Source of the DNA: Deltaproteobacteria bacterium
GTDB lineage: Bacteria; Myxococcota_A; Polyangia; Polyangiales; Sandaracinaceae
Length of the DNA stretch: 64,000 nucleotides
Direction: 5' to 3'
NCBI GenBank assembly: GCA_017303575.1
Contig: JAFLCL010000007.1
Location: 1 to 64,000 of the forward strand
In this document: piece after piece, positions 20,683 to 30,026 of the stretch
Layout of the letters: each line of letters opens with the position of its first letter
How positions within the stretch are numbered: position 1 is the stretch's first letter
Notes under the pieces: model-generated
Seen by the model: the letters and a program-made list of their open reading frames with translations, nothing else
What the model was told of the DNA's origin: nothing
Databases searched by the model: none
Translations under genes and position numbers: made by a program

Positions 20683-21396
20683 TCAGCGAGCGACGCGGAG
20701 CAACGCGTCGACGGCGATCACACGCACATCCTCACGCCGCGCGACCCGCTCGATCTGCCAGTGCGTGTCGTCGATGCGGCGCGCGAGGCCCTCGCCCTCG
20801 ACCTCGACACGCATCGCGACGAAGCCGCTCGGCAGCGCGAGGGTGACGTTGGCACCAGGCTGGAGGGCGGGCACCAGATCCTCGCGCAGCGCGCGCTCGG
20901 TGCCCTCGGCTCCGACCAGTGGCGACGCATCACAGGCCCGCACGACGGCCGCCGCGATCGCGCGCACCTCGATCGGCGACTCGCGCGTCACCGCGCGCAC
21001 GACGACGAGCACGTTGCCCCGCACCAGCGCGAGCACGGTGCCGGCCTCGTCGACGTAGGCCGCATCGCCCACGCCCGAGAGCGAGAGCACCCCGCGGCTC
21101 GAGAGCGAGGGCTCGATCGACACGAGGCGCGCGCGGGCCTCGGCCGCGTCTGCGAGCACGCGCACGTCGAGCAACGCAGCGAGCGACTGCGCGTCGCGCA
21201 GCTCGAGGCGTACGGCGCCGCGCGGATCCGAAGGCACCACGAGCTCGTCGAGCGTGAGCCCGGTCTCGGCGGTCACGCGCTCGAGTGCGAGACCACGCGC
21301 GGCCGCACGTGGACGTGGTTGGGCAGAAGCTGCGCACGCGGTCAGCGCGAGCACCACGACGAGCGGGACACCGAGGAGCTGGAGGAGGGTGCGCAT
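20683..21396 (-). CDS. putative lipoprotein, partner of transglutaminase-like lipoprotein
   Basis: 237 residues starting with a lipoprotein signal (lipobox LTAC, Cys at 21). The mature part is alpha/beta without recognised motifs: residues about 40-130 (LDELVVPSDPRG, LLDVRVLADAAEARARLVSI, LSLSGVGDAAYVDEAGTVLALVRGN) look like a DUF4367/RsgI-style or anti-sigma-linked lipoprotein fold, tentatively. ATG at 21396 shares its A with the stop of the upstream gene (TGATG), so the two are coupled. Function unknown; the pairing suggests a shared envelope job with the transglutaminase-like protein. Confidence 0.75.
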   Translation of the reverse strand: MRTLLQLLGVPLVVVLALTACAASAQPRPRAAARGLALERVTAETGLTLDELVVPSDPRGAVRLELRDAQSLAALLDVRVLADAAEARARLVSIEPSLSSRGVLSLSGVGDAAYVDEAGTVLALVRGNVLVVVRAVTRESPIEVRAIAAAVVRACDASPLVGAEGTERALREDLVPALQPGANVTLALPSGFVAMRVEVEGEGLARRIDDTHWQIERVARREDVRVIAVDALLRVAR

Positions 21397-23081
21397 CACT
21401 GGATCCTCACGTTGTCGTCCATCTGCGTGGCGATCTCGGCGGCCTCGGGCGAGAGCGCCGTGAGGTAGGCCATGGGATCGAGCCCTTCCACGAGGAGCTG
21501 CGTGAACGGCGAGCTGCTGGGCGTTCCGTCGCCGTCGACGGCGAGCGTCGCGTCCCACGTGCGCGCGTCTCGGGAGTTCACGATCGCGTGGTAGCGGAAG
21601 GAGTTGCGGCCGCTGTCGAACGGAGAGAAGCGGAACGCATCCGAGCCGATGCCCTGGAGGTAATTGAGCAGGAAGCCCGAGTCGGTGCGGTGGGTGAGGA
21701 TGCGGTAGCGGAAGTCGAGGCCGATCATGTTCGCGTAGGCGCTCACGATCGACGCGGCGTCCGAGCAGTTGATCACGGGGCCGTAGCGACGCTCCTCGAA
21801 GGCCTGCATCTCGAAGCTGCCTCCGCCCCAGCCCGACAGGTAGTCGCTGTAGTGCGAGGCGCCTGCGCGCGTGTCGTAGCGGAGGTCACTGTGGTTGTAG
21901 ACGCCGTCGACGATCGCCGCGCCCACACCGTCTTGATCGCTGCTCGCACCATCGACCCAGCCCGTGATGCGATCGACGACGTCGACCCACGCGCGGTGCG
22001 GAATGCTCGTGCGTGCGAAGACCGGCGCGGCGACGAGGCCGTACATGCGCAGCGTGATCGAGAACGCGCCCGGCATCGGCTGCCACTCTCCACCGGGACG
22101 ACGCGCCTCGAACGTGAACGCGTGCGCGACGTCGTAGCGATCGACGGCGGTGACCGGCGTGCCGCTCATGCGCACGGTCGCGTCGTCGCGGAACGTCGCG
22201 TCGCCGGTGATCGTGAGACCGCTGGGCGGCGCGATGCGCACCTCCATCGTGGTCGGCGAGCCACCGGCCTCCATGCCCGCGAGGTCCGAGGTGAGGTGCA
22301 CGTCGTAGTCGATGCGCGAGCCTGCGATCCACGCCGTGGGGAGGTTGTAGACGTCGTCCTCGGCGACGGCGCCCTCGAGCGGCGGCGAGGTGAGATCGGC
22401 CCACGGGCCAGGGATCGTGCGCGTGGCGCCGCCCGGCAGCTCGAGCGCCGAGCTCGCGGTCTCGCCGTCGTCGGGGCCCATCGCGAAGGGCGTGAAGTCG
22501 ACGGGCATCTCGAACCAGCCGTCACGTCGCCCGTTCATCGCGCGGTAGAGCAGTGGCTGTCGCGCGCCCGTCTCACCGGAGAGGTCGATGCGATCGATGC
22601 CCACGCGCACGACCTCCACCCGATCGGGCGCACGCGCGAGCACGGTGCCCGCGACGTCGAGGATCTGTCCCTCGACCTCGAGCGTGCCCGGCATCACGCG
22701 CGTGCCGCCTGCGCCTCGGCCATCCCAGAGCACCGTGCACGTCGTGCCCTCGATCGTGCCGACGAGCGTCGCCACAGCTGCCGTGCTTCGCGTGATCTGG
22801 GCCCGACATCGCTGCGCTGGATCGGTGATCTGCGCCTCGAAGACGAGCGGCCAGCCGTCGAAGCCGGGCAGCTGCGGGTCGGCCGCGGGCACCGTGAGAT
22901 CCGAGGTTCGGATCGCTGGCGCGACGCGCGAGGTGGGCTGACCGAGCACGCTCTCTGTGGGCTCGATCACGAACGCTGGGCCCGCGTCTCCACAGCCCAC
23001 GAGGCTCGTGGTGCACGCGGTGACGATCACGACGCTCGAGACGGCCGCGCGCGCGCGACCCGTCTTCGGAACGACCTTCAT
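21396..23081 (-). CDS. lipoprotein with transglutaminase-like C-terminal domain
   Basis: 561 residues. Lipoprotein signal with lipobox SLVGC (Cys 30). A beta-rich middle (about 60-370) resembles Ig-like modules. The C-terminal part carries what looks like a transglutaminase/papain-fold core: Cys C439 in PVINCSDAASIVSAYANMIG, His H498 in FRYHAIV and Asp D510 in WDATL, at the right order and spacing for a Cys-His-Asp triad. That domain assignment is from pattern, not from a database. A surface or periplasmic cross-linking or peptidase role would follow. Start ATG at 23081. First gene of the unit with the lipoprotein at 20683. Confidence 0.75.
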   Translation of the reverse strand: MKVVPKTGRARAAVSSVVIVTACTTSLVGCGDAGPAFVIEPTESVLGQPTSRVAPAIRTSDLTVPAADPQLPGFDGWPLVFEAQITDPAQRCRAQITRSTAAVATLVGTIEGTTCTVLWDGRGAGGTRVMPGTLEVEGQILDVAGTVLARAPDRVEVVRVGIDRIDLSGETGARQPLLYRAMNGRRDGWFEMPVDFTPFAMGPDDGETASSALELPGGATRTIPGPWADLTSPPLEGAVAEDDVYNLPTAWIAGSRIDYDVHLTSDLAGMEAGGSPTTMEVRIAPPSGLTITGDATFRDDATVRMSGTPVTAVDRYDVAHAFTFEARRPGGEWQPMPGAFSITLRMYGLVAAPVFARTSIPHRAWVDVVDRITGWVDGASSDQDGVGAAIVDGVYNHSDLRYDTRAGASHYSDYLSGWGGGSFEMQAFEERRYGPVINCSDAASIVSAYANMIGLDFRYRILTHRTDSGFLLNYLQGIGSDAFRFSPFDSGRNSFRYHAIVNSRDARTWDATLAVDGDGTPSSSPFTQLLVEGLDPMAYLTALSPEAAEIATQMDDNVRIQ

Positions 23082-23167
23082 GGCACGCCTCCAGGACGAG
23101 AGGCGCCCACGATACCAGCGTTCCCGCGAGGCGGCAGGCCCTCGTTCGCCGACTCGGACGCAGCGCG

Positions 23168-24019
23168 TCAGCGACCTGGGGCAGGGAGCCCAGACGCGCC
23201 GGTGCCCGTGCCCGGTGCGGCCGTGCTCGCCCCGGCAGGAGCGCCCGTCGCGCCACGCGCAGGGGCCGCCGGCGCGCCACCCGCGGCGGGCATCGTCATC
23301 TCTCTCGCACCGCTCGGCGGCTGGTACTCGAACGTCGACGCGCTCACCTCGCGGTTGAACTGCGGATCCGAGAAGTCGAAGCGGTTCCAGTTGCCGTCCG
23401 GATCTTCGATCGAGACGCGACGCACCACGCCGAGCGAGCTCGCCTCGTTGCTCACGTAGAGCACGATGCGGCGGTAGTGCGGGTCCGCGCGGCGCGGTCG
23501 GAGCTCGAGCGCGTCGGTGTGCTCGGGCGCGCCGGGACCCACCGCTCGCAGCGCGAAGCGGTAGTCGCGCGCCATGTTCGTGGTGCCCGTGAGGAAGCCG
23601 AGCGCCGAGGACGCGCCCTCCACCGAGCCGCGCGCGTACTGACCGGGCGCGCCGTCGTCGCCGGGCTCGTAGTACGTGTAGCCCGCGGGGGTCGACGCGA
23701 TCACCTGACCACGCGGCTGCGAGTAGTCGAAGCGGATGCGGCCGGGACGCTGGATGACGACCGTGCCGCGCGAGCTGCGCGTCGTGCCGTGCGCGCGGAT
23801 CCAGAAGTGCTGCTGGAAGCGCGCCTCCATCGTGCGGGTCTGGTCGTAGAAGGCCTGCACGCGCGCGGCGACGAGCTCGGGTGTGATCGCCGCGGGCGGA
23901 GGCGTGTCCTGCGCGACGACGACGCTCGGTGTGATCACGTCCGTCGCGATCCAGGCGGGCGCGCCGAGCGCGAGAAGACCGAGCACGAGGTCACGAGCGA
24001 GCTTGTTCGAGCGGGTCAC
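23168..24019 (-). CDS. lolA: outer-membrane lipoprotein carrier protein LolA
   Basis: Periplasmic chaperone that ferries lipoproteins from the inner to the outer membrane. 283 residues from the GTG at 24019, which has a strong GGAGG site 4 bases before; an earlier GTG at 24043 is in frame. N-terminal signal with cleavage near SVVVAQD. Conserved LolA core: VQAFYDQTRTMEARFQQHF, GTVVIQRPGRIRFDYSQPRG, YEPGD and RIVLYVSNEASSLGVVRRVSI. An unusual Ala/Pro/Gly-rich tail of about 45 residues follows the LolA fold. The many lipoproteins in this window are its expected clients. Confidence 0.88.
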   Translation of the reverse strand: MTRSNKLARDLVLGLLALGAPAWIATDVITPSVVVAQDTPPPAAITPELVAARVQAFYDQTRTMEARFQQHFWIRAHGTTRSSRGTVVIQRPGRIRFDYSQPRGQVIASTPAGYTYYEPGDDGAPGQYARGSVEGASSALGFLTGTTNMARDYRFALRAVGPGAPEHTDALELRPRRADPHYRRIVLYVSNEASSLGVVRRVSIEDPDGNWNRFDFSDPQFNREVSASTFEYQPPSGAREMTMPAAGGAPAAPARGATGAPAGASTAAPGTGTGASGLPAPGR

Positions 24020-24143
24020 GGGGCCTCCGAGGGTTCGTCTCACCGAGAGAACGCACGAGCTGAGACAGCGATCTCCGAGGCCCTATTCATGGCGTGTTTT
24101 CCGCGCAGAGCACGCGATCGCTTCGGGTTTCGTTCAGATCTCG

Positions 24144-24770
24144 TCAGAGCCCCGCGCGGAAGTCGACGAGAGGGGGCCGCATCTTCCACTGCTCGATCTT
24201 CGAGCGACGCTCCTGCGTCTTCACGTCGTCGAGCGAGCCATCGGGCGGCAGGCGCGCCCACTCGCGGTAGCCCGCGAGGTACTCGAGCCACACCGACTCG
24301 AAGCTCGCGTGACGCGACTGCAAGCGCTGCGCGATCGGTCGAACGCCCGCCCACATCTTGCCGATGTCGATGTAGCCCGCGCGCCATCCCGCGAGCGCCA
24401 CGCGCAGCAAGCGCACTTCGTTCCATGCGGTCGGGGGCGAGCTGCCGAGCTGCATGAGGCAATTCTCGAGCAGCGGCCCGCCCATGATCGACCAGTCGTT
24501 GCGCAGCATGTTCTGCGCTTGCTGCTGGGTCATCTCCGCCCAGCTCTGGCCGTCGTCGAGCGGCGCGCACGCCATCTTGATCCACGTGTGCAGCGGCTCG
24601 GGGTGCTGCACCGGACCGAGGCCCTGGCCCGCGGCGGTGACCTTCTCCTCTTCCTTCTCGAGGCGCGACTGCAGGATGCCCCACCCGATCATCACCGCGA
24701 TCGTGATGCCACCGGCGGTGAGGCCGACACACCAGAAGTACCAAGGCAGGCTGAGCAGCTGATCGATCAT
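24144..24770 (-). CDS. DUF1266 domain-containing membrane-anchored protein
   Basis: 208 residues. One membrane segment (about 10-32) then a helical domain that fits DUF1266: WSIMGGPLLENCLMQLG, then AWNEVRLLRVALAGWRAGYI-DIGKMW, whose WDxxRxxxLARxGYxAGY-like pattern is the family signature, and SFESVWLEYLAGYREW. ATG at 24770 follows GGAGGA by 4 bases, better than the upstream in-frame ATG at 24854. Family function unknown. Monocistronic. Confidence 0.8.
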   Translation of the reverse strand: MIDQLLSLPWYFWCVGLTAGGITIAVMIGWGILQSRLEKEEEKVTAAGQGLGPVQHPEPLHTWIKMACAPLDDGQSWAEMTQQQAQNMLRNDWSIMGGPLLENCLMQLGSSPPTAWNEVRLLRVALAGWRAGYIDIGKMWAGVRPIAQRLQSRHASFESVWLEYLAGYREWARLPPDGSLDDVKTQERRSKIEQWKMRPPLVDFRAGL

Positions 24771-24882
24771 CGGGTCCTCCGCGAGGGGCCGCAGCATAGC
24801 CTCGCGAAACCCGAGCCCGAAACGCGAAACGAGGTGCGCGTCTCTCGACGGCACCTCGTTCGGAGGCGGGGTGGTGGACCGA

Positions 24883-25788
24883 TCAACCCTTGTAGATCGC
24901 CATCGTGTCGGCGAGCAGCTTGAGCGCGTCGGCCTCCGGACGCTGGAACGCGTTGCGTCCCATGATCGAGCCGAAGCCGCCGCCCGCGGCGATGCCCTTG
25001 ATCTCCTCGAGGACCTCGGCCGTGCCCTTGGCCTCGCCGCCCGAGAAGATGACGATGCGGCGACCGTCGAAGCACGACTTCACCACGTGCGCGATGCGGT
25101 CCGAGAGCGTCTCGTGCGGGATCTTCTCGTAGAACTTCTTGGTGTCGTCGCGCTCGATGAACGCGGTGGGCGGCTTCACCTTCACCACGTGCGCGCCGAG
25201 CTGACAGGCGATGTGCGCGGCGTACGCGATCACGTCGAGCGCCGTCTCTCCCTGCTTGCTCATGCCGCCGCGCGCGTAGCTCCAGAGCACCGTCGGGATG
25301 CCGGCCTCGCGCGCCTCGCGGATGAGATCGCGGATCTGCTCGTAAGTCTCGTTCCTCGCCGGTGAGCCCGGGTAGATGGTGAAGCCGATCGCGCTGCAGC
25401 CGAGGCGCACGGCGTCCTTCACGCTCGAGGTCAGCGCGGACTGCGGCGCTGCGGGGTTGCCGAGGAGATCGGAGTTGTTGACCTTGAGGATCAGCGGCAG
25501 CGAGCCCGCGTGCTTGTATGCGACGGCCTCGATGAACCCGATCGGCGCCGCGTACGCGTTGCAGCCCGACTTCACGGCGAGGTTCGCGTGGTAGTGCGGA
25601 TCGTAGCCAGCGGGGTTCGGCTCGAACGTGCGTCCGGGGCCGTGCTCGAAGCCCTGATCGACCGGCAGGATCACCATCTTGCCGGTGCCCGCGAGGGTTC
25701 CGTGGTTGAGCATGCGGCGCAGGTTGCCGATGACGCCCGGCGTCTCGCCCGCGTAGTTCGACAGGATCTTCTCGACGTTCTCGCTCAT
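24883..25788 (-). CDS. fbaB: class I fructose-bisphosphate aldolase (FbaB/DhnA type)
   Basis: Glycolytic/gluconeogenic aldolase using a lysine Schiff base, cleaving fructose 1,6-bisphosphate to DHAP and glyceraldehyde 3-phosphate. 301 residues, TIM barrel; VILPVDQGFEHGPGRTF near 39-55 is the archaeal/bacterial type I signature, and the Schiff-base lysine lies in VVKVKPP (K203 or K205). Phosphate-binding GGEAKGTAEVLEE and GGGFGSIMGRNAFQRP follow. ATG at 25788 follows GAGGAG. Divergent from fabH with a 235-bp shared promoter region in which I see no clear operator. Confidence 0.95.
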   Translation of the reverse strand: MSENVEKILSNYAGETPGVIGNLRRMLNHGTLAGTGKMVILPVDQGFEHGPGRTFEPNPAGYDPHYHANLAVKSGCNAYAAPIGFIEAVAYKHAGSLPLILKVNNSDLLGNPAAPQSALTSSVKDAVRLGCSAIGFTIYPGSPARNETYEQIRDLIREAREAGIPTVLWSYARGGMSKQGETALDVIAYAAHIACQLGAHVVKVKPPTAFIERDDTKKFYEKIPHETLSDRIAHVVKSCFDGRRIVIFSGGEAKGTAEVLEEIKGIAAGGGFGSIMGRNAFQRPEADALKLLADTMAIYKG

Positions 25789-26023
25789 GGGCGTCTCCTC
25801 GTATCCTCGGCTTGGGGGCGCGCAGCGCGCCGAACGGCCGAGCAGCCATAGCAAGAAACGTCGGAGATCGCGATGCATCCACTTCGATGCTGGCGGTCGC
25901 GACGGATGCGCGACCAATCATTGCGTCGACAACGCGGGAAATCGCGTGATCGTCGCTCGCTCCGGGGGTGATCTCGTTCTAGTGTCCGCGCGCGTCGCTC
26001 TCTGCGCCGCCGCAGGAGATCGA

Positions 26024-27073
26024 TTGACGTCCACCCAGCACCCGCAAGACCCGACGAGCGCACTGCGTCACGAAGCCGGGGCCTCGCGTGGCGCGCGCAT
26101 CATCGGAACGGGCAGCGATCTTCCCGAAGAGATCCGGACGAACTTCGATCTCGCACGCACGCTCGACACCAGCGACGAGTGGATCCGCTCGCGCACCGGC
26201 ATCGGCGCGCGTCGCATCGCCGCCAAGGGCGACAAGACCAGCGACATGGCGCGTCGTGCCTCGCAGCGCGCGCTCGAGGCTTCGGGCCTCACCGGACGTG
26301 ACCTCGACATGATCGTCGTCGCGACCGTGACGCCCGACCGACCGCTGCCTTCGACGGCCTCGCTCATCCATCACCAGCTCGGGGCGCGCACGGACTGCGC
26401 GGCCTTCGACGTCGCCGCGGCGTGCGGTGGCTTCTGCTACGGCCTCACGCTCGCGCGCGCGCAGATCGAGAGCGGCCTCGCCCGGTACGTGCTCGTGATC
26501 GGCGTCGAGTTGCTGTCTCGCATCGTCGACTGGACCGATCGCGGCACGTGCGTGCTGTTCGGCGACGGTGCCGGCGCCGTCGTCGTGGGACCGACGGACG
26601 CGTCCTCGACAGGTCGCGTGCTCGCGACAGCGCTCGGCGTGGACGGCTCCCTCACCGAGTCGCTCACGATCGTCGCGGGTGGCAGCGAAGAGCCGCCGAG
26701 CGACGAAGCGATCGCGGCCAAGCGACACCTCGTGCGCATGAACGGCCAAGAGGTCTTCAAGGCCGCCGTCCGCTACCTCTCGGAGGTGAGCGCGCGCTCG
26801 CTGACGCAGTGTGGGCTCACGCCGGATCAGATCGACTGGGTGGTCCCCCACCAGGCGAACCAGCGCATCCTCGAGGCGGTCGGTGATCGGCTCGGTATCC
26901 CCACCTCGCGCATGGTGCTGAACCTCGAGCGCTACGGGAACACCTCGAGCGCCTCGATCCCCATCGCGCTCGACGAGGCCGTCCGCGGGGGCGTGATCAA
27001 GCCTGGCCAGCACCTCCTCTTCTGCGCCCTCGGCGCCGGCGTCGCGTTCGGATCTGCCGTCGTCCGCTGGTGA
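26024..27073 (+). CDS. fabH: beta-ketoacyl-ACP synthase III
   Basis: Thiolase-fold enzyme that condenses acyl-CoA with malonyl-ACP to start fatty-acid synthesis. 349 residues when started at a TTG at 26024, preceded by AGGAG 5 bases before; no ATG or GTG fits as well, and upstream in-frame sequence is not protein-like. Catalytic triad C134 (AAACGGFCYG), H276 (PHQANQRI) and N306 (YGNTSSASI) complete. About 20 extra polar residues precede the usual FabH start. Could serve a secondary pathway, but there are no neighbouring PKS or fab genes. Confidence 0.93.
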   Translation: MTSTQHPQDPTSALRHEAGASRGARIIGTGSDLPEEIRTNFDLARTLDTSDEWIRSRTGIGARRIAAKGDKTSDMARRASQRALEASGLTGRDLDMIVVATVTPDRPLPSTASLIHHQLGARTDCAAFDVAAACGGFCYGLTLARAQIESGLARYVLVIGVELLSRIVDWTDRGTCVLFGDGAGAVVVGPTDASSTGRVLATALGVDGSLTESLTIVAGGSEEPPSDEAIAAKRHLVRMNGQEVFKAAVRYLSEVSARSLTQCGLTPDQIDWVVPHQANQRILEAVGDRLGIPTSRMVLNLERYGNTSSASIPIALDEAVRGGVIKPGQHLLFCALGAGVAFGSAVVRW

Positions 27074-27082
27074 TCAGCGCGC

Positions 27083-28555
27083 TCAGGGCGTGGGGATCGC
27101 GAGCACCCACGTCGCGCCGCGCGAGGTCTCGCACCAGGCATCGCCTCCGTGCATACGCGCGAGCGTGCGGGCCAACGCGAGCGCGAGGCCCAGGCCGAGG
27201 ATGCGCCGGCCGGTCGAGTCGACGAGGCGCGCGAAGGGATCGAACGCGGCCTCTGCGTCGTCGGCGCTGACCTGCGACGAGGGGTCATGCACCTCGATGC
27301 GGAGCAGGCGCATGCCCGACGCGTCGCGCTCGCTCGCGCGGAAGACGACGTGGATCTCGGCGGGCGAGCCCGCGCGCAACGCGTGACGCACGAGCGCGAG
27401 CGAGGCCTGGACGACGCGCCGCGCATCCAGCGTGACGTGACCGAGGAGCACGCACGCATGGGTGTCGATCGCGAGACCGCACGGAGGCTCGCGATCCTCG
27501 ACGAGCCGGGCCGCCCCTGCGATCACGTCGTCCGCGATCGCGATCGCCGAGCTCTCCTCGATGGCGAGCCGGAGCCGACCCACGTCGGCGCGCGCCACGT
27601 CCAGGATGTCGGTGAGCGAGGCCACCAGGCTCTCGGCGCTCCGACGGATGCGCGTGACGCTCTGCTTCTGCGCAGGCGTGAGCGGTCCGTCGACCTCGTC
27701 CTCGAGCAGGCTCGAGAAGCCCGCGATCGATCCGAGCGGCGCGCGAAGCTCGTGGCTCATCGCGGCCACGAAGTGCGTGCGCGTGGGCATCGTGTGGCTG
27801 CTGCTCGGTTCCCCGTACGTCTCGTGGCGACGATCGCGGGACGCGCGGAGGCGCACGTGGCGTCCGATCGGGAGCAACAACGCGAAGGTGGTCTCGGGGC
27901 CGCGCGGGCCGTCGCGGCTCTCCATCTCGATCGCGCCGCCCATGCGCGAAGCGAGCTCGTCGACGATCGCGAGGCCGAGGCCCCAGCCCTCGGGATCGGT
28001 GCCGCGACCATCGCGCTCGCCGCCGCGCTCGAACGCTCCGAACGGCGCATCCCGCGCGCTCAAGACAGATCGGCCGAGGTTCGTCACCGCGAGCACGGCG
28101 ACCTCGCCGCGCGCATACGACGAGACGTGGATGGGCCCCGGCCGCCCGTGCTTGGCGGCGTTGCCGATCAGGTTGAGCAGCACCTGTCGCACCGCGCGTG
28201 GCGAGCCCAGCGGCTTGGGCGCGGGATCGATCGAGCTCACGTGGAGCTCGTGCTGCGACTTGCGCACCTGCGGCGCGAACAAGCGCGCGGCGTCGCGCGC
28301 GACCGCGGCGAGATCGACGACGCCGAACACCTCGAGCTCGCCCGTGGTCTCGGCCGAGGTGTCGAGCAGCTCGCGCACCAACGCCGTCAGATACTCCCCC
28401 GCGCTGGCGATCGCCTCGAGGTCCTCGCGCTGCCCCGGGGTGACGGGGCCGTCCATGCCGGAGAGCAGCACCTCGGTGAAGCCGAGGATGGAATTGAGCG
28501 GCGTGCGGAGCTCGTGGCTCAGCGCTGCGAGGAACTGCGCGCGCTCGAGTCGCAT
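27083..28555 (-). CDS. soluble histidine kinase with two tandem HisKA-HATPase cores
   Basis: 490 residues with no sensor, HAMP or membrane segment, made of two complete-length kinase cores. Core 1: H14 (ALSHELRTPLNSI), N-box NLIGNAAKHG at 128-137, G2 box GWGLGLAIVDE near 190-200. Core 2: H268 (AMSHELRAPLGSI), then an HATPase whose N-box is degenerate (SLALVRHALRAG near 385-396, both key Asn lost) and whose D-box lacks DxGxG, though GLGLALALA remains near 454-461. Both share a DGP-x-TP-x-Q block after the histidine, showing duplication. Core 2 probably cannot hydrolyse ATP and may act as a phosphoacceptor or dimerisation module. ATG at 28555, 16 bp after a cyclic-nucleotide-binding gene, so the two form an operon. 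Confidence 0.85.
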   Translation of the reverse strand: MRLERAQFLAALSHELRTPLNSILGFTEVLLSGMDGPVTPGQREDLEAIASAGEYLTALVRELLDTSAETTGELEVFGVVDLAAVARDAARLFAPQVRKSQHELHVSSIDPAPKPLGSPRAVRQVLLNLIGNAAKHGRPGPIHVSSYARGEVAVLAVTNLGRSVLSARDAPFGAFERGGERDGRGTDPEGWGLGLAIVDELASRMGGAIEMESRDGPRGPETTFALLLPIGRHVRLRASRDRRHETYGEPSSSHTMPTRTHFVAAMSHELRAPLGSIAGFSSLLEDEVDGPLTPAQKQSVTRIRRSAESLVASLTDILDVARADVGRLRLAIEESSAIAIADDVIAGAARLVEDREPPCGLAIDTHACVLLGHVTLDARRVVQASLALVRHALRAGSPAEIHVVFRASERDASGMRLLRIEVHDPSSQVSADDAEAAFDPFARLVDSTGRRILGLGLALALARTLARMHGGDAWCETSRGATWVLAIPTP

Positions 28556-28571
28556 GGCGCTCCTTCGGCGG

Positions 28572-29924
28572 TCAGAGGAGGACGACGTCCTCGACGTCGA
28601 GCGCCTCTTGCGCGACCACGCTGTGGAGCTCGTCCTGCCGCTGGGTCGCGAGCCCGTAGAGCTCGGTCAGCACCGCGGGGTGCGCGCGGATCGCGTCCTG
28701 GAAACGATCGCGCGAGAGCTCGAGCGCGACCGTCGGGAACGCCGCCGTCACCGTGGCCGTGGCGGGCCTGCGCAAGACGATGCTGATCTCGCCGACGACG
28801 TCACCCGGTCCGAGGTCCGCGACGACGATGTCCTCACCGCCCGCCGGATCGCTCGTGGTCACGCGCACGCCGCCGCTCGCGACGAGGTAGAGGCCCTCGG
28901 GCTCGCCGCCTTGCGTGAAGAGCACCTCGCCCTCGCCGAAGGTCTTGGCGTCGAACAGCGCGATCATGCCCTCACGGTCGGCCGCGGGGATCGCGCGCAG
29001 GAGCGCGCTCGTGCGCACGAGGTTCGCGAGCATGCGCGATCGACAGTACGAGCCGAGCTCGCGACCGATCGCGGGCTCGGTGCTCGCGAGGGACTCGAGC
29101 GCCTCGCGCGACGCGACGAGCAGCGTGGTGGGCTCTTGCGCGTAGACCGAGGCAGCGCGCGGCGCGCTCGAGACGAGCGCCATCTCTCCGAAGATCGCAC
29201 CCGGCCCGAGCACCGCGAGCAGCGTGGGTCCCCGATCGTCTCCGACCGCCGCGCGACGCTCCGCGCGCAGCGTGCCGCGCACCACGACGAACGCCTCGCG
29301 TCCTTCGCTGCCTTGATCGATCACGATCCCCTCGGCGTCGAAGTCGCGCACCGTCAGCGATCCGAGCAGGCGCTCGAGCGGCGCGGGCGCGAGCTGCGAG
29401 AAGAGCGGAAGGAGCGGGACCTTGCCGTGCGCGACGGGATCGGTGGTCTCGGTGAACGACGCCAGCGCCGCTGCCGCGCGATCGAGCAGGGCCTCGCCCG
29501 TGAGGGCCTCGAGCTTCGCGTCGGTGGCCGGGCTCGAGGGCAGCGGCGGCGGCGCGGGCGACACGTCCGCGAGGCGGCTCGATCCCTGACCGAAGGCCTT
29601 CGCGATCTCTCTGCGCAGCGTGGCGCCTTCTCCGCCCGCACGATCCGCGAGCACCGCGGCCGCGGTCGCAGCTGCGAGATCACCGCGTCGCACGTACGCA
29701 TCGGCGAGGCGTGCGGCGGCCGGCGCTGCGTCGTCCTCGCGGGCACCCGCGATCGCGAGGCGCACGAGCAGCGCGACGGCGGCGAGCTGCCACGGATCGC
29801 TCTCGACGAGCCGGATCGCCACGCGCAGCGCGCGCTCGCGCTGCTTGGCGTCCTTGGCGGAGGAGAGGAGCAGAGACCAACCGCGCTCGAGGAGCGAGGG
29901 CTCGTGTTCGGTCACCGTCGACAT
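28572..29924 (-). CDS. protein with two cyclic-nucleotide-binding domains
   Basis: 450 residues: helical TPR-like N-terminus (about 10-115), a Pro-rich linker (about 120-135), then two CNMP-binding beta-roll domains, about 170-295 (IVIDQGSEGREAFVVVRGTL, GPGAIFGEMALVSSAPRAAS) and about 315-440 (VLFTQGGEPEGLYLVASGGV, GPGDVVGEISIVLRRPATAT). The phosphate-binding cassettes FGEMALVSSAPRAA and VGEISIVLRRPATA keep the GE and Arg positions, so binding of cAMP or cGMP is plausible. No DNA-binding or kinase domain; it may sense nucleotide for the downstream kinase with which it shares an operon. Confidence 0.88.
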   Translation of the reverse strand: MSTVTEHEPSLLERGWSLLLSSAKDAKQRERALRVAIRLVESDPWQLAAVALLVRLAIAGAREDDAAPAAARLADAYVRRGDLAAATAAAVLADRAGGEGATLRREIAKAFGQGSSRLADVSPAPPPLPSSPATDAKLEALTGEALLDRAAAALASFTETTDPVAHGKVPLLPLFSQLAPAPLERLLGSLTVRDFDAEGIVIDQGSEGREAFVVVRGTLRAERRAAVGDDRGPTLLAVLGPGAIFGEMALVSSAPRAASVYAQEPTTLLVASREALESLASTEPAIGRELGSYCRSRMLANLVRTSALLRAIPAADREGMIALFDAKTFGEGEVLFTQGGEPEGLYLVASGGVRVTTSDPAGGEDIVVADLGPGDVVGEISIVLRRPATATVTAAFPTVALELSRDRFQDAIRAHPAVLTELYGLATQRQDELHSVVAQEALDVEDVVLL

Positions 29925-30026
29925 GGCGCGCAGCGTATCACCCGCGTCCGTGAGATCTCTCGGCGATCTCGGCCTCCGCGCGTGCCTGCGCTGTCAGTCG
30001 CCCCGCGAGGATCGCGTCCGAGACGT

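Noticed and set aside
25787..26023. Extended N-terminus for FabH through the intergenic region
   Set aside because: Residues there are not protein-like and overlap the aldolase 5' region; TTG at 26024 has a good ribosome site and fits family length.
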